A DNA stretch of 64,000 nt. It comes from DASRIA01 sp963816975 (GTDB lineage: Bacteria > Actinomycetota > Thermoleophilia > Solirubrobacterales > JBBDJG01). The notes under the pieces are model-generated. The model made no database searches, was not told where the DNA came from, and saw nothing but the letters and a program-made list of their open reading frames with translations. A program made the translations under genes and the position numbers. Below are positions 46,167 through 54,586 of the stretch, piece by piece. The stretch lies in the NCBI GenBank assembly GCA_963816975.1, contig CAWFMD010000005.1, positions 1 to 64,000 of the forward strand. The letters are read 5' to 3'. Each line of letters begins with the position of its first letter. The stretch's first letter is position 1.

Positions 46167-47516
46167 CTAACAACCCGAGCTGGGCGTGGTGCTGGTCGCG
46201 ACGCTGGTGCACTCCTTGTAGGCGCCGGTGGCGCTGTCGTAGAGCTTGACGGTCGGCACGCTCGGGCCGACGTCGTAGGTGATGTTGACGTCCTTCTTGA
46301 TCTTCACCTCACCGCCGACGATCGTGCCCTTGAAGTCGAGGTTCTCCTTGATCTCGACCTTCGACATCGGAGCGTAGATCGCCATCGGCGCCTCGCTCGC
46401 GGTGATCGCGTCCTTACCGATCTTGATCTTGCCGTGGATGTGCGTGGGGTGCGATGGCTTGCCCGCCGCCAGCAGGATGAACGAGGCCGCGGCCGAGTTG
46501 AGGTTCAGGATCTTGCCGTCGATCGTCGCCTCGCTGCCCTTCTTGCAGTTGTCCTGCGAGTCGAGGTAGAACATCAGGGGAGTTGTCCGTGCGCCGATCT
46601 GGAGCGTTGCGCCCTTCTTCACCTCCAGCTTGCAGACCAGGTAGACGTTTCCGCTGAGTGTCAGGACCGCATCCTTCTCGAGCGTCAGCTCGCGCGTCAC
46701 CGGGCTCCAGCTGATCTTGTCGCAGCGCGAGCAGGTGTCGGTCGGGGTGCCGGACCCGTTGACGGCGTTCGTGATGCGGACGTTGTCGTTCGACGCCTTG
46801 GGTCCGCTGAGGTCCACGGGCGGCAGGACGAAGGATTGCGTCGCCTCGACGGGTGGATAGCCGCACGTGCTGAGATTCTCTTTGACCTTCAGCTGCTTGC
46901 CCTTCCCGTACGTGATCGGGGGCGGTCCGCAAACGGTTGAGTCCTTCTTGAACTCGATGTCGCCGTTCGAGCCGAGGCCGCCCGTGACGGTCGCCCGGTC
47001 GTCGATCTTCAGCTTCTTGCCGGAGACGATCGCGTACCCCGGGGGGAGGGGCGAGCCCTTGGCCGTGACGAGCGTGGTCGTGGCGCGCCGCCGGACCCCA
47101 TTCACCATCCCGGTCGACACCACTGTGCGCTGCACCAGCTGCTGGCCGTTCGCGGCGGGCACGACGTCGGAGGCGGCCGAGATCTGCATCGTGTAGGCGG
47201 CTCCGTCGCCGAGATCCTCGGATTGCTCCGCGCACCAGCCGCCCGCGACGGCCACGTTGGTGAGCTGGCCCGCGACCTTCACGGGGCACTGCTGGTCGTC
47301 CGGCTGCATCAGGTTGGCCCGGTGGCGGGCGGCCAGCAGGCCGGAGTTGGCGGCCTGCACGGCGCGCTTGGCGTTCTTGTCCCGCAACGACTGGTTGCTC
47401 GAGACGATGCCCGAGCGCGCGGCCACGGTCGCCAGCCCCGCTGTCGCGAACAGGATTGCGAGCGCGACGGGGAGCGCGACTCCACTCTGGTCGGTGAGAA
47501 ACTTGTTGATCCGCAT
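46167..47516 (-). CDS. PilX-like pilus-associated protein with a beta-solenoid tail
   Basis: 449 residues. The N-terminus DQSGVALPVALAILFATAGL resembles PilX-type proteins: a hydrophobic helix after Gly, without the Glu5 of true pilins. A long exported domain follows. Its C-terminal half shows solenoid-like turns (KKLKIDDRATVTGGLGSNGD, LEVKKGATLQIGA, HIHGKIKIGKDAITAS, VEIKENLDFKGTIVGGEVKI) much like those of the three neighbouring beta-solenoid proteins. Cys pairs occur throughout. It is the last gene of a minus-strand trio with two prepilin-like genes. A role in pilus initiation or tip function is inferred. Confidence 0.65.
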   Translation of the reverse strand: MRINKFLTDQSGVALPVALAILFATAGLATVAARSGIVSSNQSLRDKNAKRAVQAANSGLLAARHRANLMQPDDQQCPVKVAGQLTNVAVAGGWCAEQSEDLGDGAAYTMQISAASDVVPAANGQQLVQRTVVSTGMVNGVRRRATTTLVTAKGSPLPPGYAIVSGKKLKIDDRATVTGGLGSNGDIEFKKDSTVCGPPPITYGKGKQLKVKENLSTCGYPPVEATQSFVLPPVDLSGPKASNDNVRITNAVNGSGTPTDTCSRCDKISWSPVTRELTLEKDAVLTLSGNVYLVCKLEVKKGATLQIGARTTPLMFYLDSQDNCKKGSEATIDGKILNLNSAAASFILLAAGKPSHPTHIHGKIKIGKDAITASEAPMAIYAPMSKVEIKENLDFKGTIVGGEVKIKKDVNITYDVGPSVPTVKLYDSATGAYKECTSVATSTTPSSGC

Positions 47517-47530
47517 CTGGTCCGGGCCTC

Positions 47531-48886
47531 CTAGAGGGGGGTCGAGGTCCTCACCTCGAGTTGCGAGGGGTAGGTGGGGTGGTCGTAGAGAATCGCGATG
47601 TCATGCTCGGACTCGCCCCGCAGGTGCAGCACGAGCACCAGTCGCCGGTCCTTGGCGACGGTGTAGGGCGATGCGAGGGTGAAGCCGAAGGTCACGGGCG
47701 TGGGTGTCGTGGGCCACGCCGCCAGGTCGTGGGTCGCGGAGCCGACCACGATGTCGGAGGGAAATCCCCCCGACTCCTTGCGGTCGATCAGCGTGGCGCA
47801 CAGCACTCCCCGGCCGGCGAGCCCGCCGAGGGTCTGGGTGTAGATCGAAGTCGTCACCTTGCTGGTGAGGATGAACGGGTCCTTGAACTTGTTGGTCGAC
47901 CAGGCGTGCACGCCCCACTTGTTGGGCACCGACGTGTTCGCCCGGTTGGCGTAGGTGTAGGAGGTGGCGCAGCTCGAGCCGTTGCGCATCATCGCGAGCC
48001 CACCCGGATAGGTGCCGCTGAGGTCGGTGGAGTACTTGTAGAGAGTTGGGTTCCCACTGCCCAGCGACTCGGGACCCATCAGGTCCGGCTGCTCCATCGC
48101 GTCGCCGTTCTCGCAGGTCGAGGTGTTGTCCTTGTTGGCGTCGAGCCCCGCGGTCATGCGCGTGCTGTGGCTCGCAGTGGGCGCCTCGCGCTCTTCCTTC
48201 TTGCAGCCGATGTCGTAGAGGTAGAACGGCTGGGCGCTGAAGCCGTCGTCGACTTCCTCGCTGTCGCCGGCTCCCGAGGTGACGCCCGGGCTCGCGCCGG
48301 GGTCGGGGATCACCTGTGAGAACCACAGGGCCGCGCGCGCGGCACGGCCGGGCGATGCGTCGACGGTCACCGCGACCGTCAACCGCTTCGAGTCCTGGGT
48401 GCCATCGCAGACGCCGGGCGGGCACGTCTCGTCCCGCCAGGTGACGTACCGGTAGATCTTGCCGGTGATCGCCGAGCCACCGGCCCCGACCGTGAAGTCC
48501 TGCGGCCCGGGGTCGACCATCGCGACCTCGCCGCCCTGGGGCGTGGTGACGAGCGGCTCCGCGCCGGCTACCGTCGTGAAATTGGTCCCGCTGACGCGGT
48601 GGTTGGGGTGGGCGGGGTCGGTCGAGTGGACTGGGGTCGCGCTCAGCGCGAGCTGCCCGTACTCCAGCTTCGAGAGGCGGTCGAGCTCGAGCTGCGCCTG
48701 GTGGGCCCCGACCTCGGTGTGCTGGGCGGCCAGGGTCGTCCGGTCGGACGCGCCGAACACTCTGATCGTGGCCGCCACCCCGACCGAGATGAGGGCCATC
48801 GCGATCAGCAGCTCCACGAGGGAGAAGCCGCGTTCGTCGCGGGCGCCACGCAGGGCGCGGTGGAGGTGGTCAAGCAAAGATCTCAT
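47531..48886 (-). CDS. Prepilin-like minor pilin (PilV-type N-terminus), large
   Basis: 451 residues. A class III-type prepilin signal: a basic leader, then RDERG-FSLVELLIAMALISVG with cleavage after Gly and Glu at +5. The exported part is unusually long for a minor pilin and includes a GTNFTTVAGAEPLVTT region, many Thr/Ser/Gly residues and a VILTSKVTTSIYTQTL-like beta-rich half. It overlaps the upstream prepilin-like gene by 4 bases. The length suggests an adhesive or tip subunit, which is inference. Confidence 0.75.
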   Translation of the reverse strand: MRSLLDHLHRALRGARDERGFSLVELLIAMALISVGVAATIRVFGASDRTTLAAQHTEVGAHQAQLELDRLSKLEYGQLALSATPVHSTDPAHPNHRVSGTNFTTVAGAEPLVTTPQGGEVAMVDPGPQDFTVGAGGSAITGKIYRYVTWRDETCPPGVCDGTQDSKRLTVAVTVDASPGRAARAALWFSQVIPDPGASPGVTSGAGDSEEVDDGFSAQPFYLYDIGCKKEEREAPTASHSTRMTAGLDANKDNTSTCENGDAMEQPDLMGPESLGSGNPTLYKYSTDLSGTYPGGLAMMRNGSSCATSYTYANRANTSVPNKWGVHAWSTNKFKDPFILTSKVTTSIYTQTLGGLAGRGVLCATLIDRKESGGFPSDIVVGSATHDLAAWPTTPTPVTFGFTLASPYTVAKDRRLVLVLHLRGESEHDIAILYDHPTYPSQLEVRTSTPL

Positions 48887-49515
48887 GTCTCTTCGTCCGG
48901 CTCTTCCGGGGCCTCTTCGGCGGGCAGATGGAGGTTGCGCAGGGCGAAGCCGCCCTCGAGCGTGATCGGGTTGCTGGCGCCCTTGACTTGCACCTGCACC
49001 CGCGTCGTGACGTAGGTGGGGTTGACGGAGTCCGGCTGGAGGGTGAAGACATCGGAGTTCAGGACGTTGCCGATCACGTCCACCGGTCCGACGTCATAGG
49101 TCGTGCCCCCAGCGGGGCCCTCCGAGCGCCGGCACGTGCCCGCGGAGCAGTCGTAGCGCACGTGACGTTCCACGGATGCCGCTCCGCTTGTCGGACGCAC
49201 CCAGGTCGTTGCGTCCAGGACGCTCGCCGAGACCGGGGTCACGGCCGTCGCCTGGCGCATCTCACGCGCGATCCGCTCGAGGCCCTGCTGCTGCTGCACG
49301 AGGCTGCGCACGCGGTTGTCTGTCTTCTGCTGGCTCTTGGCGCTGACGTTGTAGAGCGCGTACATCCCGAGCAGCACGATCGCGATCATCGGCAGCACTG
49401 TGAGCAGCTCGACCAGTCCCACTCCGCTTTCGCGGCGGGCGTGGCCTCTCGCCCGGGCGAGGAAAGCACTCCCGCGCCCGCCGGCGTCGCTGTATGAGTT
49501 TGCATGCACGTCCAT
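48883..49515 (-). CDS. Prepilin-like minor pilin (PilW-type)
   Basis: 210 residues, ATG 49515. A 30-residue leader ends RRESG, and VGLVELLTVLPMIAIVLLGM gives a prepilin helix with Glu at +5. The helix continues into the coiled segment TDNRVRSLVQQQQGLERIAR, typical of PilW/PulJ-like minor pilins. Two Cys in YDCSAGTCRR may pair. It is the first gene of the minus-strand trio and is divergent from pilA, so the ~300-base gap holds promoters for both directions. Confidence 0.78.
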   Translation of the reverse strand: MDVHANSYSDAGGRGSAFLARARGHARRESGVGLVELLTVLPMIAIVLLGMYALYNVSAKSQQKTDNRVRSLVQQQQGLERIAREMRQATAVTPVSASVLDATTWVRPTSGAASVERHVRYDCSAGTCRRSEGPAGGTTYDVGPVDVIGNVLNSDVFTLQPDSVNPTYVTTRVQVQVKGASNPITLEGGFALRNLHLPAEEAPEEPDEET

Positions 49516-49630
49516 GGCGTTCGTCCTGCTCAGAGTCGTCGAGACGGAGCGGTCGCGCTCGCCTTTCTGGCCATCCCTGGACGCATGTACGGGAGCCTGG
49601 GCGATGCCGTCCAGAAGGGCGTCCGGGGCC

Positions 49631-49657
49631 TAAAGAACCTCGCGCCGGCGTCGATAC
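49631..49657 (+). promoter_or_regulatory. Sigma28 (FliA/WhiG)-like promoter for pilA
   Basis: TAAA (49631-49634), 15 bases, then GTCGATAC (49650-49657). This fits the sigma28 consensus TAAA-N15-GCCGATAA. It lies about 155 bases before pilA and leaves a long 5' leader. The rest of the 297-base gap (49516-49812) shows no gene. Confidence 0.5.
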
Positions 49658-49812
49658 ACCGAGCGTCAGGCTGAGGCTCGGCGCCCGCTCCCGTACCCGG
49701 GGCGGACGCCGAATCTGAGGGCGTCGGAGCCCCCCGCTTCATCAGCGCCTCCCACAGTTGCCGGGACCTGGCGAACCGTTAGTACAGCCCCCCAACCCAA
49801 GAGGAGTTCAAC

Positions 49813-50265
49813 ATGTTGCGGAAGTTTCGCGAGCGCGCCCAGGACGAGCGGGGTTTTACCCTGATCGAGCTCCTGGTCGTGATCCTGATCATCGGCATCC
49901 TTGCCGCGATCGCCATTCCCTCGTTCCTCAACCAGCGCAGCAAGGGCAACGACGCCGAGGCCAAGTCCGTGGCCGTCACGACGGCTGAGGCGTTCGAGAC
50001 CTGTGCGACCGACAACAACGGTGCGTACACGTCCTGCTCGCTTGCCTCACTGCGTGCGATCGAGCCCACGCTGAACGATGCAGGCTCGCGCCTGACGGTC
50101 AGCTCCACGTCCAACAGCTACCAGGTCGTGGTTGCGTCCAACCGGGACTCCGGTGCGGCGACGTTCACCCTTTCCCGCGCCTCCGCCGGTACCACGGCTC
50201 GTACGTGCGCCACCGGCTCGGCCGACAAGGGCGGTTGCTCCGCGACCAGCGGCGGCACCTGGTAG
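49813..50265 (+). CDS. pilA: Type IV major pilin PilA
   Basis: A 150-residue prepilin with a short basic leader, cleavage after Gly in DERG-FTLIELLVVILIIGILAAI, Phe at +1 and Glu at +5, then the helix AIPSFLNQRSKGNDAEAKS. The globular part is only about 90 residues, with Cys in ETCATD, TSCSL and the C-terminal loop ARTCATGSADKGGCSATSGG before TW. An AGGAG site precedes the ATG. A hairpin terminator follows, which together with its position ahead of pilA2 suggests that this is the major subunit. Confidence 0.93.
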   Translation: MLRKFRERAQDERGFTLIELLVVILIIGILAAIAIPSFLNQRSKGNDAEAKSVAVTTAEAFETCATDNNGAYTSCSLASLRAIEPTLNDAGSRLTVSSTSNSYQVVVASNRDSGAATFTLSRASAGTTARTCATGSADKGGCSATSGGTW

Positions 50266-50291
50266 TCGCCGGAAACGCTGCAAGCGTCGCT

Positions 50292-50321
50292 GAAAGGGCG
50301 GGCCCCAGGGCCCGCCCTTTC
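50292..50321 (+). terminator. Hairpin terminator after pilA
   Basis: GAAAGGGCGGGCCC pairs with GGGCCCGCCCTTTC (14 bases) around a very short centre, followed by TCGTTCTCG. It would separate pilA from the downstream genes and allow a higher pilA level. Confidence 0.75.
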
Positions 50322-50358
50322 TCGTTCTCGGGCGCTCTGCATCCCCGCAACCGGTCGG

Positions 50359-50386
50359 TCAAGGCGCTCGACAGCGGGACCGATAG
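50359..50386 (+). promoter_or_regulatory. Possible sigma28-like promoter for pilA2
   Basis: TCAA (50359-50362), 16 bases, then ACCGATAG (50379-50386). The expected start of transcription would fall at or next to the ATG at 50394, so a leaderless or nearly leaderless mRNA is possible. Confidence 0.35.
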
Positions 50387-50393
50387 TCATCCC

Positions 50394-50843
50394 ATGCCTG
50401 AATCGCGCATGGTTAAGGCGGTCGTGCGCCTTCATAGAGAGGAGCGCGGGCTCACGCTGATCGAGTTGCTCGTCGTCCTGATCATCATCGGGATCCTCGC
50501 GGCGATCGTGATCGCGGCCTACGCCACGCAGCAGAACAAGGCCCACGACGTGGACGCGAAGGTCCACGCCCGTGAGGCTCAGACCGCGATGGAGTCCTAC
50601 TATCTGGAGCACCGAACATACGCAGGCGCGACGAACGCGGAGCTCGAGATGCTGCAGACCGCGCTCCGGGACGCACACAACCTGACGGTGACGATCGCGA
50701 CCAGCAACGAGTTCGAGGTGCAGACGTCGTCGACGTCCACCGAACCCGTCACCTTCAAGGTCCACCGCACGCCTACCGGAACGATCGAGCGCACTTGCGC
50801 GCCGGCCGATACCGGGGGCTGCAAGGCCGGCGGGACCTGGTAG
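50394..50843 (+). CDS. Second type IV pilin-like protein
   Basis: 149 residues from ATG 50394; ATG 50409 is an alternative. Cleavage after Gly in REERG-LTLIELLVVLIIIGILAAI gives Leu at +1 and Glu at +5. The helix IVIAAYATQQNKAHDVDAKV follows, then a small globular domain. The C-terminus IERTCAPADTGGCKAGGTW repeats the plan of PilA (C-x-GGC and a terminal GGTW). It is probably a minor or alternative pilin. It is followed by pilD with a 2-base gap, and the pilD-M-N-O genes continue. Confidence 0.88.
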   Translation: MPESRMVKAVVRLHREERGLTLIELLVVLIIIGILAAIVIAAYATQQNKAHDVDAKVHAREAQTAMESYYLEHRTYAGATNAELEMLQTALRDAHNLTVTIATSNEFEVQTSSTSTEPVTFKVHRTPTGTIERTCAPADTGGCKAGGTW

Positions 50844-50845
50844 TC

Positions 50846-51616
50846 ATGCAGGCGAGTCCCGGCGAGCTGATCGTTTTGGGCATGTGCGGCGCTGCCTTCG
50901 GAAGCTTCGTGAACGTGCTCGCCTACCGGCTCCCGCGGCGCGAGTCGATCGTCGCGCCGCGTTCGCGCTGTCCAGGCTGCGGCACGACGATCCGCGCACG
51001 CGACAACGTCCCGCTGGTGTCGTGGGTGCTGCTGCGCGGGCGCTGCCGCGACTGCGGCATGCGCATCCCGGTCCGCTATCCGGCGGTCGAGCTGGTCACG
51101 GCGGCGACCTTTGTCGTGCTCGGCCTCAAGCTCGGCCGCGAGGCCGCCCTGTGGCCCGCGCTGGCGCTTGCGGTGATCCTCGTGGCCGCCGCGGCCACCG
51201 ACCTCGAGCAGCGCATCATCCCGAACCGGCTGATGGCCGCCGGCGCCGTGCTCGCGATCGTCCTGTGGACGACGGCCGATCCGAGCCGCATCCCGGAGAA
51301 CCTGATCGCCGGCGCCGGCGCGGGCGGGTTCTTGCTGATCGCGGCGGTCGCCTACCCCGCGGGCATGGGGATGGGCGATGTGAAGCTGGCGGGAGTGATG
51401 GGCCTGTTCCTCGGGAAGCTGGTCGGGCCGGCGTTGTTCATCGGCTTCGCGGCGGGCGCGCTCGTCGGTATCGCGCTGGTCGCGGTGCACGGCCCCGCCG
51501 CCCGCAAGCAGGGTGTTCCGTTCGCCCCGTTTCTGGCGGCGGGCGGCATCCTCGCGCTGCTGTTCGGCACCGGTCTGATCGACTGGTACGCCGGAGTATC
51601 GGGCCTCTCCGGCTGA
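50846..51616 (+). CDS. pilD: Prepilin peptidase/methylase PilD (A24)
   Basis: 256 residues. The start FGSFVNVLAYRLPRRES is characteristic. The cytoplasmic zinc domain has CPGC and CRDC (residues about 45-75). The two catalytic Asp lie in AATDLEQRIIPNRL and GMGMGDVKLAG. Seven or so membrane helices are visible. It cleaves prepilins after Gly and methylates the new N-terminus. ATG 50846 comes 2 bases after the pilA2 stop. Confidence 0.94.
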   Translation: MQASPGELIVLGMCGAAFGSFVNVLAYRLPRRESIVAPRSRCPGCGTTIRARDNVPLVSWVLLRGRCRDCGMRIPVRYPAVELVTAATFVVLGLKLGREAALWPALALAVILVAAAATDLEQRIIPNRLMAAGAVLAIVLWTTADPSRIPENLIAGAGAGGFLLIAAVAYPAGMGMGDVKLAGVMGLFLGKLVGPALFIGFAAGALVGIALVAVHGPAARKQGVPFAPFLAAGGILALLFGTGLIDWYAGVSGLSG

Positions 51617-51697
51617 CCTCGCGGCAGGCCGCGCACGGGTGCCGCGGCGTGGGAGCGCAAGCGCGGGCGCGGCAGGTTAAGCGGAGATTGCAAGGAC

Positions 51698-51725
51698 TAA
51701 AGGATGCCCTTCCGGGCGTCGATAC
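51698..51725 (+). promoter_or_regulatory. Sigma28-like promoter for pilM
   Basis: TAAA (51698-51701), 16 bases, then GTCGATAC (51718-51725), closely similar to the site before pilA; both share CGTCGATACAC and then GG(C)TGAGG(C) downstream. It is 77 bases before pilM. Confidence 0.45.
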
Positions 51726-51801
51726 ACGGTGCGGGAATCAACGGCTGAGGCCGTCGGGGTGCGTGTGTCACTCAGGCCGGCCTGCGCCACCTCAAGGAAG
51801 A

Positions 51802-52977
51802 ATGGGACCTCTAGACTCAAAATCGCGTTCGGTAGTGGGACTCGACATCGAGCCCGGGTTTCTGGCCGCCGCCGAGTTCAGCAAGGGCGGCTCGCCCTCG
51901 CTCGTGCGCGCCGCGACGCAGACCCTCGGCCCCGGCCTCTTCCACGAGGGCGAGGTGGTCGATGTCGACGGCCTGGCCGACTGCGTGCGTGCCTTCTTCC
52001 GCGAGCACGACCTGCCGAAGCGCATCCGCCTCGGGGTCGCCAGCCAGAAGATCGCATTGCGCGTGCTCGACCTGCCGGTGATCAACAACGAGCAGGAGCT
52101 CGAGGCCGCCGTCCGGTTCCAAGCGCAGGAGGAGCTGCCGATGCCGCTCGAGCAGGCAGTGCTCGACTACCACGTGCTCGAGCGGGTCGACAACGGCGAG
52201 GGTGGCCGCATGCGCGTCGTCGTCGTCGGTGCCCGGCGCGACACCGTCGAGCACCTGCTCGCGGTGGCCCGCAAGGCCGGGTTGCAGCCCGAGCTGATCG
52301 ACCTCTCCGCATTCGCGATGATCCGTGCGCTCTACGTCCCGCCGGGACCGACGGCCGAGGACCTCGCGAGCGCCGACATCACGGCCATTCCGGAGCTTGG
52401 CCCCAACGGCGAGCTGATCAGCGCGCCCGAGCCTGGGGCGTTGGCCGCGTCGACTCCGGACGTGGCGACTCTTTACTGCTACGTCGGAGGACTCACCAAC
52501 CTCGCGATCGGCGTGGGTGACAGCTGCGTCTTCAACCGCGTCCTGCAAAACGGCGTGGAGTCGATGGCCGCGACGCTTGCCGAGCGGCGCGGGCTGACGC
52601 TCGATCACTCGCGTGAGTGGCTGCGCTACGTCGGTCTCGAGCGTGGGATCGAAGGGCTCGAGGGGGAGCGCGAGATCATCGAGGAGGCGCGCGAGGTACT
52701 GACCTCCGGCGCCCGCCGCATCGCCGATGAGATGCGCCTGTCGATCGAGTACTACCACACGACCGTTCCCGATGCCCGGCGAGTTGCGACCACCGTGATG
52801 GCCGGTCCCGGCATCGCGATCGAGGGCCTCGCATCCTTCTTCGAGACCGAGCTGGCCATGCCGGTCCAGCCGCGCAGCATGGGCCGCGTCAAGGTGAACC
52901 CGGGAGTCCTCGACGGCATCGAGGCTGCCGAGCTGACCGTTGCCACCGGTCTTGCCCTGAATGAGGTCCCCAAGTGA
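51802..52977 (+). CDS. pilM: Type IV pilus assembly protein PilM
   Basis: 391 residues, actin-like fold. Features are VVGLDIEPGFLAAAEFSKGG at the start, RIRLGVASQKIALRVLDLPV, RFQAQEELPMPLEQAVLDYHV, and the late RIADEMRLSIEYYHT and VMAGPGIAIEGLASF. It sits on the cytoplasmic side and binds the N-terminal tail of PilN. ATG follows AAGGAAGA. It overlaps pilN by 4 bases. Confidence 0.93.
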   Translation: MGPLDSKSRSVVGLDIEPGFLAAAEFSKGGSPSLVRAATQTLGPGLFHEGEVVDVDGLADCVRAFFREHDLPKRIRLGVASQKIALRVLDLPVINNEQELEAAVRFQAQEELPMPLEQAVLDYHVLERVDNGEGGRMRVVVVGARRDTVEHLLAVARKAGLQPELIDLSAFAMIRALYVPPGPTAEDLASADITAIPELGPNGELISAPEPGALAASTPDVATLYCYVGGLTNLAIGVGDSCVFNRVLQNGVESMAATLAERRGLTLDHSREWLRYVGLERGIEGLEGEREIIEEAREVLTSGARRIADEMRLSIEYYHTTVPDARRVATTVMAGPGIAIEGLASFFETELAMPVQPRSMGRVKVNPGVLDGIEAAELTVATGLALNEVPK

Positions 52978-53783
52978 GGCCCATCAACCTGATTCCGCCC
53001 GATCAGCGGCGCGGCTCAGCCGGCGTCCCGGGTCAGAGCACCGGTGTCGGCGGCTACGCGGTGCTGGGCGGTCTCGCCGTGGCAGTTGTCTGTGTGCTCG
53101 CATTCGTGATGACGTCGAACTCGGTGAACAGCAAGTCCGAGCAGCTGACGGGCCTCCAGGCTCAGGCACAGGGTGCGAAGCAGGTCGCCGACGCGCTGCG
53201 CCCCTACGGTCAGTTCGCCGACCTCCAGCGGTCCCGCCACCAGCAGATCATCTCGCTCACCTCGGGCCGCTTCGACTGGGAGCGTGCGCTGCGCCAGCTG
53301 TCGCTCGCGATCCCGCGCAACGTCTACCTGCTCAACGTGGCGGCGACCGAGTCGCCCGACATCGAGATCGAGGCCGGCGGCAGCGGTGGGGTCTCCAGTC
53401 TGCGTAACGAGACGACCGCTCCGGCGTTCGCGATGACCGGCTGCACGTATTCGCAGCACGCGGTCGCCCGGATGATGACCCGCATGCGAAACCTCGACGA
53501 CGTGACCGAGGTGCGGCTGGCGAAGTCGGCCCGCATCGAGGGTGTCGACAGCGGGGCGGCTGGTGCGGCCGCGACCGACCAGAGCCAGCCGACCGAGGAC
53601 GTCCAGGACTGCGTCGGCTCCTCGCGCGTGACCAAGTTCGACCTGCTCGTCGCGTTCGGCGGCGCCGACGACGCTGCCGCCGCGGCCGCCCAGGCCGGTG
53701 TCCCCGCCGGGTCGGCGGCTCCGATCGCCGCGGCGCAGGGCGCAGCTGCACAGGCCGGCGGGAGCGCAGGGGGCACGCCATGA
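52974..53783 (+). CDS. pilN: Type IV pilus assembly protein PilN
   Basis: 269 residues. The short cytoplasmic N-terminus MRPINLIPPDQRRG is the PilM-binding INLIP motif. A single helix (AVLGGLAVAVVCVLAFVM) and a periplasm-side-type domain follow, with a coiled segment (KSEQLTGLQAQAQGAKQVAD). The C-terminal ~45 residues are Ala/Gly-rich. GTG start overlaps the pilM stop. Confidence 0.9.
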   Translation: MRPINLIPPDQRRGSAGVPGQSTGVGGYAVLGGLAVAVVCVLAFVMTSNSVNSKSEQLTGLQAQAQGAKQVADALRPYGQFADLQRSRHQQIISLTSGRFDWERALRQLSLAIPRNVYLLNVAATESPDIEIEAGGSGGVSSLRNETTAPAFAMTGCTYSQHAVARMMTRMRNLDDVTEVRLAKSARIEGVDSGAAGAAATDQSQPTEDVQDCVGSSRVTKFDLLVAFGGADDAAAAAAQAGVPAGSAAPIAAAQGAAAQAGGSAGGTP

Positions 53784-54586
53784 CCATGAGCAGCCGGGAC
53801 CGCTACATCGTGATCGTGATCGGGCTCGTGGGAGCGTTCGCCGCCTACTGGCTGCTGGCGCTCGCGCCCAAGCGCAACGAGGCCGCGAAGCTCGACCAGG
53901 CCATCTCCGCCGCGCAGCAGCAGCTCGACCAGTCCAAGCAGGAGAAGGTCTCGTTCGCGCGGGCGCAGCTGACATTTCCGCAGATGTATGCGAGCTTGGG
54001 CCGCCTCGGAAAGGCCGTGCCGCCCGACGAGGACGTCCCGTCCCTGCTGGTGCAGCTGAATCACGCCGCGGCCCAGGCGCGGGTGGACTTCCGCTCCGTC
54101 GAGCTGAAGCTCGATGCGGCTGGAGCGCCGCCTGCCCCCGCGCCGCCCGCCCCCGCCGCCGGGGCGACCGGCGCAGCCGGAGCCACTCCCGCGGGCGCGA
54201 CCGGGGCCACCGGCGCGGCCGGCGCCACGTCGATCAGCGGCAGCGCGACCGTCGCTCCGGCCGAGTTCAAGAAGGTTCCCTTCCAGTACGAGTTCAAGGG
54301 CGGCTTCTACAACCTCGGGAAGCTGATCCACAACGTCAACGAGCTCGTCGGCGAGCGCAACCAGGGGCTCTCGATCGCGGGTCGCCTGATCACGATCGAG
54401 GGGTTCGCGATGACGCGTGGCAAGATCACCGTGCTCGCGACCAGCTACGTGCTGCCCGCCGACCAGAACCTGTTCGGAGGAGCATCTCCGCAGGCGCCGC
54501 CGGGCACCGACCCGGCCGCGCCGCAGGCCGCCTCGGCCGGATCCACCGGCGCGGTCCCCCCGACGGCCGCGGTGACCAGCCCATGA
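53780..54586 (+). CDS. pilO: Type IV pilus assembly protein PilO with Gly-Ala-Thr linker
   Basis: 268 residues: helix YIVIVIGLVGAFAAYWLLAL, then a coiled coil (AISAAQQQLDQSKQEKVSFA), then a ferredoxin-like domain split by a linker. The linker is rich in Pro/Ala (residues about 115-127) and then in Gly-Ala-Thr/Gly-Ala-Ala triplets (about 128-150). The domain resumes at FKKVPFQYEFKGGFYNLGKL. The C-terminal ~40 residues are again Pro/Ala-rich. It pairs with PilN in the inner-membrane alignment complex. Confidence 0.88.
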   Translation: MTMSSRDRYIVIVIGLVGAFAAYWLLALAPKRNEAAKLDQAISAAQQQLDQSKQEKVSFARAQLTFPQMYASLGRLGKAVPPDEDVPSLLVQLNHAAAQARVDFRSVELKLDAAGAPPAPAPPAPAAGATGAAGATPAGATGATGAAGATSISGSATVAPAEFKKVPFQYEFKGGFYNLGKLIHNVNELVGERNQGLSIAGRLITIEGFAMTRGKITVLATSYVLPADQNLFGGASPQAPPGTDPAAPQAASAGSTGAVPPTAAVTSP

